DNA of 64,000 bases, taken from the NCBI GenBank assembly GCA_016929065.1, contig JAFGJO010000040.1, forward strand, positions 26,309 through 90,308, read 5' to 3'. Each line of letters opens with the position of its first letter. The first letter of the stretch is position 1. The stretch is from Spirochaetales bacterium (GTDB taxonomy: Bacteria; Spirochaetota; Spirochaetia; SZUA-6; RPPD01). The notes beneath the pieces were generated by a model. It saw only the letters and a program-made list of their open reading frames with translations, ran no database searches and was not told where the DNA came from. This document shows, in pieces, positions 58,218-64,000 of the stretch. The position numbers and the translations under genes are program-made.

Positions 58218-59561
58218 ATGTATGAAACACCCGATAATCCGGAGGCACACATGGACAATACCCCCTTCCCGAAAGAAATTGTTGACAAGTTCATCAAAGA
58301 AAGCAACCTTCCAAATGTCGGCACCGCATCGATTCGGGAACTTCGAAAGCTCTCAACACAGATAGAGGAAGCAGCAGGAAAAAAGTTTATCAGAATGGAA
58401 ATGGGTATTCCGGGCCTGCCTGCACCGGAAATCGGTATCAAGGCTGAAGTTCAGGCGCTTAAAAACGGAGTTGCCTCATTGTATCCGGCAATTGAAGGCA
58501 TCCCCGAATTGCGGAAAGAAGCAGCCCGGTTTGTAAAAAACTTCATGGATATTGATCTCTCCCCGGAAAGTTTTTTTGCGACTGTAGGATCCATGCACGG
58601 GGCTTTCTCTGCCCTGATGGTTGCCGGCCGCATGGACAAAACGCGGGATACTGTTCTTTTTATTGATCCCGGTTTCCCGGTGCACAAACAGCTGGTAAAA
58701 ATGATCGGGGTAAAGTACACCGGATTTGATGTATACAACCACCGGGGCGATGCATTAAAAGTAAAACTTGAGTCATATCTCAAAAAAGGCAACATCTCGT
58801 GCGTCCTGTACTCCAATCCGAATAACCCGTCCTGGATCTGTTTCACAGAGCTGGAGCTGAAAATAATCGCCGAGCTTGCAGACGCATACAATGTCCTGGT
58901 CATGGAAGACCTCGCCTATTTTGCCATGGATTTCCGCAAGGACCTGGGAACGCCGGGTAAGCCGCCCTTTCAGGCAACCGTCGCCCGCTATACCGACAAT
59001 TACATTCTGTTCATTTCCAGCTCAAAAGCATTCAGCTATGCAGGCCAGCGCGTCGGAATACTGGTTATCCCGCCGAATATCTATACCATGGAAAAACCCG
59101 ACCTTACCCGCTATTACAGCTCTGCTGTCTTCGGCCATTCGGTCATTTTCAACACACTCTATGCAACGACTGCCGGGGTGAGCCATTCGGCCCAACACGG
59201 GCTGGCCGCCCTGCTGAAAGCCGCTAATGACGGCGAGTATCATTTTCTGGAGATTGTCGGGGAATACGGCAACCGCGCCCGTATCATGAAAAAATTGTTT
59301 CAGGAAAACGGTTTTCTGCTTGTCTATGACAAAGACGGCGATGATCCAATTGCGGACGGGTTTTACTTTACCATACGTTACCCAGGCCTTTCGGGCGCGC
59401 AGCTGGTGCAGGAATTTTTGTATTACGGGATCAGTGCGATCGCACTTTCAACGACGGGGAGTGATCAGGAGGGGATTCGGGCATGCGTCTCGTTTGTTTT
59501 GCCCGAACAGTTCAACGAGCTTGAAAAAAGGCTCAAACTGTTTCATTGCAATCATCAATAA
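58218..59561 (+). CDS. Class I/II PLP-dependent aminotransferase
   Basis: YPAIEGIPELRKEAARFVKNF, YSNPNNPSWICFTELELKIIAELADAYNVLVMEDLAYFAMDF, SSSKAFSYAGQRVGIL. Start uncertain (58218 or 58251). Confidence 0.9.
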   Translation: MYETPDNPEAHMDNTPFPKEIVDKFIKESNLPNVGTASIRELRKLSTQIEEAAGKKFIRMEMGIPGLPAPEIGIKAEVQALKNGVASLYPAIEGIPELRKEAARFVKNFMDIDLSPESFFATVGSMHGAFSALMVAGRMDKTRDTVLFIDPGFPVHKQLVKMIGVKYTGFDVYNHRGDALKVKLESYLKKGNISCVLYSNPNNPSWICFTELELKIIAELADAYNVLVMEDLAYFAMDFRKDLGTPGKPPFQATVARYTDNYILFISSSKAFSYAGQRVGILVIPPNIYTMEKPDLTRYYSSAVFGHSVIFNTLYATTAGVSHSAQHGLAALLKAANDGEYHFLEIVGEYGNRARIMKKLFQENGFLLVYDKDGDDPIADGFYFTIRYPGLSGAQLVQEFLYYGISAIALSTTGSDQEGIRACVSFVLPEQFNELEKRLKLFHCNHQ

Positions 59562-59749
59562 AAAAACTCCGGCATGGGCCTTTTCCCGTCTGCCGGAGCA
59601 AGAAAAGAATGGGGAAATTAAAAAATCTCGACAATTATAGTGATATTTTTTAATTTCCCTGGGAGTATTATTCTTTTCTATAAAATATTTTAAGGAAAAG
59701 AATAAACATCCAGGCAACTTTTTATAAATCAGCTGCTGAATTTCACCAA

Positions 59750-60445
59750 TTAGATCCCGATCCCTGCGAAAAGAGCCACCTGGAAATCAGCAACATCGAT
59801 TGGCTGGAACTGCGTTACCGGAGGAACATCATTATAGATTCTCCACATCACTTTGGCACCGACATGAAACCGGTCAAGCCGTACTGCCAGGCCGCCGCCG
59901 ATTTGAACAAAAATCGATAATGCTTCGAGGTCTCCACCATCGGCGTACTCGCCGTCCTCTGTATATTCCGGCAGATCGACACTCCCTGCACAGCCCAAAC
60001 CGCCCTCAACAAACGGGTCAAGAAATGACTGTTCAAAGAAATGGTACCGTAAATCAAGAGTTCCAATCCAGGACAGATTCCATTCATAATCCACTCCGGG
60101 GTAGATACTGGTGGTTTTTGAAAACCGCGCCAACGCTGTTGTGCCAAGACCGATATGGCCAATGAGCACTTCTGCATAAAATCCGGGAAGAATGTGTTCG
60201 TTAAATTCAACCTGGAATTCATGATGGTCATTAAAAAGGATTTCACTCATTTCTGAACCGGCGACAATACCAAGCCGAACGGCGTCCTGGTCATGGCCAG
60301 TCTCTTTTTGTGTTTTCTCTACGGTCACTTCAACCTGATCAGATGGGTCATCCACCTCGATGACAATTTCAGCGTCATGGGCAAAAACCTGTGATGCGAT
60401 CATGCATGCAAACACGACCGCGATAGTAATAATTTTGTATCTCAT
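59750..60445 (-). CDS. Outer-membrane beta-barrel-like protein
   Basis: Signal peptide MRYKIITIAVVFACMIASQVFA; alternating beta pattern GFYAEVLIGHIGLGTTALARFSK..YPGVDYEWNLSWIGTLDLRYHF. Confidence 0.7.
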   Translation of the reverse strand: MRYKIITIAVVFACMIASQVFAHDAEIVIEVDDPSDQVEVTVEKTQKETGHDQDAVRLGIVAGSEMSEILFNDHHEFQVEFNEHILPGFYAEVLIGHIGLGTTALARFSKTTSIYPGVDYEWNLSWIGTLDLRYHFFEQSFLDPFVEGGLGCAGSVDLPEYTEDGEYADGGDLEALSIFVQIGGGLAVRLDRFHVGAKVMWRIYNDVPPVTQFQPIDVADFQVALFAGIGI

Positions 60446-60568
60446 ATTCACCTCCATGCAACATAAGAAATTCATTCTGAATCCCTTTGACATTTTTCTG
60501 TTTTACGAAGATGAAACACACGCGGAAAGAAAAGTTGTCACCTGTTTTTTTTATCAGCTATTGAAAAC

Positions 60569-61222
60569 TTACTCGAGCAGATAGCCTTCACCGCGAACAT
60601 GATGAATGGTAATTTCCTGATCAGCAAAAACGGTTTTCAGTTTTTTTCGGAGTGACGAAACATGAACATCGACAACACGGCTTGGTTTATTGGGGAGAGT
60701 ATTCCAGATTGTATAATACAGAACATCACGATGCACCACATTGCCGGCTGATTTTAACAGTGCTTTCAGTATATTCATTTCGCTTTTTGATAAAACAACA
60801 CTGCCGGCTTGAGCAGATGCCCGAATACCTTCAAGAGTAATCTCTTTTCCATGGAGGTAATACACACTGGACTGAGAAAACAGTTTCAAAAGACGCAGCT
60901 CTGCCTCTGGGCACTCCCACGGCTCTTTCAGATAATCCGCACACCCGCGGCTGAAGGCCTCATTCAAAAAAAAATGGCTTCCATATGCCATAAATGGAAG
61001 CCACGTTGAAGGTCTGCTTTTTGTTTCCAGGAGAGACTGGATCAGCTGCACGGGAACAATATAACAGTCCGTTTCGCTTTCCTGTATTGCCTCTCTACTG
61101 CAATGCATCGCAATGTGTTCCGATGCATTAAAATATGCTGTTACTTTCTGAGCCAAAAACTCATCGGTATAAATGAAATTGCAGAGAATCGTTTTCCGAT
61201 CAGGCCTCGGTTTTATCTTCAA
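60569..61222 (-). CDS. Winged-helix regulator (OmpR-type output) with divergent receiver-like N-terminus
   Basis: SKSEMNILKALLKSAGNVVHRDVLYYTIWNTLPNKPSRVVDVHVSSLRKKLKTVF..HHVRGEGYLLE; no recognisable receiver phospho-Asp motif. Confidence 0.8.
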   Translation of the reverse strand: MKIKPRPDRKTILCNFIYTDEFLAQKVTAYFNASEHIAMHCSREAIQESETDCYIVPVQLIQSLLETKSRPSTWLPFMAYGSHFFLNEAFSRGCADYLKEPWECPEAELRLLKLFSQSSVYYLHGKEITLEGIRASAQAGSVVLSKSEMNILKALLKSAGNVVHRDVLYYTIWNTLPNKPSRVVDVHVSSLRKKLKTVFADQEITIHHVRGEGYLLE

Positions 61223-61892
61223 GCTGCATTTTCGCCTTTAATTCTTCAAGCATTGCATCGGTGGAGGTATCACCTGCTTCGAGTGCCTTGAACTGCGCTT
61301 CCAGGTCTGAATCCGCGGTAAAATCTGCAAGTTCAGCCATCGCATCAGCTTCTGCTTCATTTTTTTCAATCTTGGCTTCCATGCGGTCGAATACTTCAAA
61401 TGCACTGGTATCTGAAAGATTCCCCATGGTTTTCTGTATCTGTTTTTGGGCTTCTGCACGTTTCGACCGGGCAATAAGCAGATTTTTTTTCCTGCCGACT
61501 TCCTCAATTTTCTGCTGGAGCTGGCGCAGGGAACTTTTCAGCTTTTCAACAGCACCATGCTGCCCTTCCCACTGCTCCTTGTACTGTGCTGCCAAATTCG
61601 CATATTCCTGTTTCCGGAGTAATGCCTCTCTTGCCAGATCGTCCTTGCCTGCCTTCACTGCGAGCATTGCCTTTTTCTCCCAGTCCTGGGCCTGGGTGAG
61701 ATGTTCTTTCATCTGGCGTTCAACACGTTTCTCATCTGCAATTGCAGATGCAACACTCTTTTTTGCCTCAATCAACTGCTCGTTCATTTCAATCGTCATC
61801 TGATTGAGCATCTTCTCGGGATTTTCAGCCTTGCTGATAAGGTCATTTATGTTTGCTTTGAGCACATCTGACATTCGTTTAAAAATACCCAT
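61200..61892 (-). CDS. pspA: PspA/IM30 family protein
   Basis: MGIFKRMSDVLKANINDLISKAENPEKMLNQMTIEMNEQLIEAKKSVASAIADEKRVERQ. Confidence 0.95.
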   Translation of the reverse strand: MGIFKRMSDVLKANINDLISKAENPEKMLNQMTIEMNEQLIEAKKSVASAIADEKRVERQMKEHLTQAQDWEKKAMLAVKAGKDDLAREALLRKQEYANLAAQYKEQWEGQHGAVEKLKSSLRQLQQKIEEVGRKKNLLIARSKRAEAQKQIQKTMGNLSDTSAFEVFDRMEAKIEKNEAEADAMAELADFTADSDLEAQFKALEAGDTSTDAMLEELKAKMQLEDKTEA

Positions 61893-61910
61893 ATTATCCT
61901 CCTGTTTCGG

Positions 61911-62294
61911 CTACTTTCTAAATTGTTCTAAAGTCTGATAATGGGAAGCAAGTGCAAACCCGATGGAATCTATTGATGCCTGGAACTCTTCCAGGTCCAT
62001 GGTCGCGGCCTCTAAAGAATCGACGATGATCGCATTGGCCCCTTCTATGGCATATGCTCCATGAACCATTTCTGTTGCATTCAGTGTGAGCAGTGTTTCA
62101 AAATATTTTTCACGGTTGGCTTTCGGTATTTCCATGACCTTGACCCGAAGCAGAATGACAGGGTCAGCGACCATGACAATAATATTTTCCAATCCCTTTG
62201 CATGATCCCGGATCGCCCAGGCATTTTCTGAAACTTCCTCATAGTTCAGGGACAGCTTCATCAAATACCCTTCAAGTTTTTCTTTAATATCCAT
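61911..62294 (-). CDS. YbjN-like/secretion-chaperone-fold protein
   Basis: 127 aa immediately upstream of pspA; KLSLNYEEVSENAWAIRDHAKGLENIIVMVADPVILLRVKVMEIP. Confidence 0.55.
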   Translation of the reverse strand: MDIKEKLEGYLMKLSLNYEEVSENAWAIRDHAKGLENIIVMVADPVILLRVKVMEIPKANREKYFETLLTLNATEMVHGAYAIEGANAIIVDSLEAATMDLEEFQASIDSIGFALASHYQTLEQFRK

Positions 62295-62337
62295 TCAGCC
62301 CTCCTCAAAAAAAATTTTTTAGATAGAAATGAAATAA

Positions 62338-62889
62338 TTACCCGAGAAATACCTGGCCGGAATCATCAATGACAAGGATCGTTTTGCATTCCGAACACCG
62401 GAATCTGCCGGCCCTGGTTGCCTTCAGCTTTTTTGAACAAATGGGACATTTGAAGATCTTCGGGAATATTGTTCCGGTGCTGCCTTCGCTTGTCTGGGTG
62501 AAGAATGCTACTGCGTCTTCCAGCGTTTCCTTGATATTGAAAAACTGGGAAAACCCCAGCAACTGGAACACTTCATATACCTTGGGCTGAATCTCCAGAA
62601 GAACAAGGTCTCCGCCACGTGGTTTTACTGCTTTCAAAAAGGCGGTAAAAGATCCGATACCGGTACTTGATACATAGTTTAATCCGCCGCAATGAAAGAT
62701 GAGCCGAATGAAGTTTTTTTCAATAGCTTTGGAGACACGCTTTTGAAATAGATTTGAATTATAAGTATCAATATATCCGCTCAAATACAGGACAATACAG
62801 CCGTCAACATTATCAATTTTCTGAAGCCTTATTTTCAGGCTCTCATCTTTTTCATCATCAAATCCGGGGATAATATCGTTATTATTCAT
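62338..62889 (-). CDS. STAS-domain protein with C-terminal zinc ribbon
   Basis: CIVLYLSGYIDTYNSNLFQKRVSKAIEKNFIRLIFHCGGLNYVSSTGIGSFTAFLKAV STAS; KCPICSKKLKATRAGRFRCSECKTILVI zinc ribbon. Confidence 0.88.
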   Translation of the reverse strand: MNNNDIIPGFDDEKDESLKIRLQKIDNVDGCIVLYLSGYIDTYNSNLFQKRVSKAIEKNFIRLIFHCGGLNYVSSTGIGSFTAFLKAVKPRGGDLVLLEIQPKVYEVFQLLGFSQFFNIKETLEDAVAFFTQTSEGSTGTIFPKIFKCPICSKKLKATRAGRFRCSECKTILVIDDSGQVFLG

Positions 62890-63077
62890 AGACTCATTCC
62901 TCTTAAGAACCGAATTTTAGCAAATATGCCTAATTCCTCTACTGTTCGTATATTATTATATTGTCATTTCAGCATTTGTCAAATATATTATGAAAAAAAT
63001 ATACTGTTATATGAAAGGAAATGAAAGGGGAAAATTCTGAAAACACGATATTTTTCCCCTGGTTCGGGCAGGACGGC

Positions 63078-63845
63078 ATGAAAACTGACAAATTGACTCT
63101 CCTCACGCGGTTCCGCATTGTGCTTGTGCATCCCAAAAACCCCAGAAATATCGGCTCTGTCTGCCGGGCAATGAAGACAATGGGGATCACCAATCTTGCC
63201 ATCGTCACCAGCGAACCATTCGATGAAACCGATGCTGCGGTATCAGCGGTACACGCCGAAGAACTGCTGAGCACCGCCCTCCGTGTTAACACTCTTGAAA
63301 AAGCGCTTACGGATACTGTCTATTCTGCAGGCATTACCCGCAGAAGGGGAAAGTTTAGAAAATACTATTCCCTCCTCCCCGAAGAATTTGCCAAAAAGGC
63401 TTTTACCTTTAAAAATGGTATCATTGCCCTGGTATTCGGGACAGAAGAAGGAGGACTCACCGATGAAGAACTCGCATGCTGCCACACCGCGGTACACATC
63501 CCGTCCTCACCGCTCTTCCCATCCCTGAACCTGTTACACGCTGTACAGGTTCTCTGCTATACCCTCTTCCGACACGCATACCAAAAGCACATTCATGAAT
63601 ATACTCCGGTCATGCAGAAAGACCTTGATGTCATGATTCAGCATATCATTGATTATCTTGCTCCGCTCGATTTTTACAAAAACCATGAACCTGAACGGCT
63701 TTCCCGGCTGCTGAACGATGTATTCGGCCGGTCTCAGCTTTCAAAAGGAGAATCATCAAGAATTCTGTCTCTGTTCAGAAAAATCAATGGAGTCTTTCAC
63801 AAAAAAACCAGCGGTCGGAAAAAACCGGGAAATGAAAAATATTGA
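63078..63845 (+). CDS. TrmH/TrmJ-family SPOUT RNA methyltransferase
   Basis: FRIVLVHPKNPRNIGSVCRAMKTMGITNLAIV; IALVFGTEEGGLTDEELACCHTAVHIPSSPLFPSLNLLHAVQVLCY. Confidence 0.93.
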   Translation: MKTDKLTLLTRFRIVLVHPKNPRNIGSVCRAMKTMGITNLAIVTSEPFDETDAAVSAVHAEELLSTALRVNTLEKALTDTVYSAGITRRRGKFRKYYSLLPEEFAKKAFTFKNGIIALVFGTEEGGLTDEELACCHTAVHIPSSPLFPSLNLLHAVQVLCYTLFRHAYQKHIHEYTPVMQKDLDVMIQHIIDYLAPLDFYKNHEPERLSRLLNDVFGRSQLSKGESSRILSLFRKINGVFHKKTSGRKKPGNEKY

Positions 63846-63913
63846 CAGGGATAATTAATCCTGCTACGGTTACATATAAGGAGCGAGAGCAACCCCTTTT
63901 CAAATATTCTCCC

Positions 63914-64000
63914 GGGCGATTAACTAAAGCGGGATGAGTAGGCGCCAAGCACCCCGTATATTGTGTTATTTTTGGGCGATTAACTAAAGCGGGATGAGTA
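63914..64000. repeat. Two exact 27-nt direct repeats separated by a 33-nt unique segment, cut off by the window edge (possible CRISPR or CRISPR-like array start)
   Basis: GGGCGATTAACTAAAGCGGGATGAGTA at 63914-63940 and 63974-64000; the 60-nt period fits a repeat-spacer array. Confidence 0.9.

Noticed and set aside
1-64000. tRNA, rRNA or tmRNA genes
   Set aside because: No cloverleaf-like or rRNA-like segment could be recognised in the intergenic gaps; a tRNAscan/Infernal run would be needed to exclude them.

Overview
A 64-kb bacterial chromosomal window, probably from an anaerobic spirochaete-like organism. The taxonomic call is an inference from the V/A-type ATPase operon containing a DUF2764-type subunit, PduL, and many lipoproteins. 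Most of the window is ordinary core and accessory gene content: a V-ATPase operon, murein enzymes, trpR-trpB2, a kinase/response-regulator cluster, pduL, a U32 peptidase, sodA, a P-type ATPase, a lipoprotein-rich region, priA-udg-truA, acpS-ybbR-cdaA (c-di-AMP), creD, KdpD/E-like proteins with TrkH, a pspA cluster and a TrmH/TrmJ-type methyltransferase. Main highlights: (1) an hgcAB mercury-methylation pair at 7297-8689, behind a cysteine-rich MarR-type regulator; (2) a TTGACA-N17-TATTAT promoter followed at once by two TTGCA-N3-TGCAA dyads, a candidate autoregulatory operator for the marR-hgcA-hgcB operon; (3) a degenerate MalF-MalG-like permease fusion just downstream; (4) two exact copies of a 27-nt repeat separated by 33 nt at the extreme right edge, behind a possible promoter, which may be the first units of a CRISPR or CRISPR-like array cut off by the window; (5) an internally deleted IS1182-type element carrying a ~130-bp imperfect palindrome; (6) a secreted papain-like protease with 10-aa FFDSKEEQEK tandem repeats; (7) dispersed decayed intergenic repeats; (8) a truncated ammonium-transporter fragment. 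All calls come from reading the sequence and supplied ORFs; no database search or structure prediction was run.
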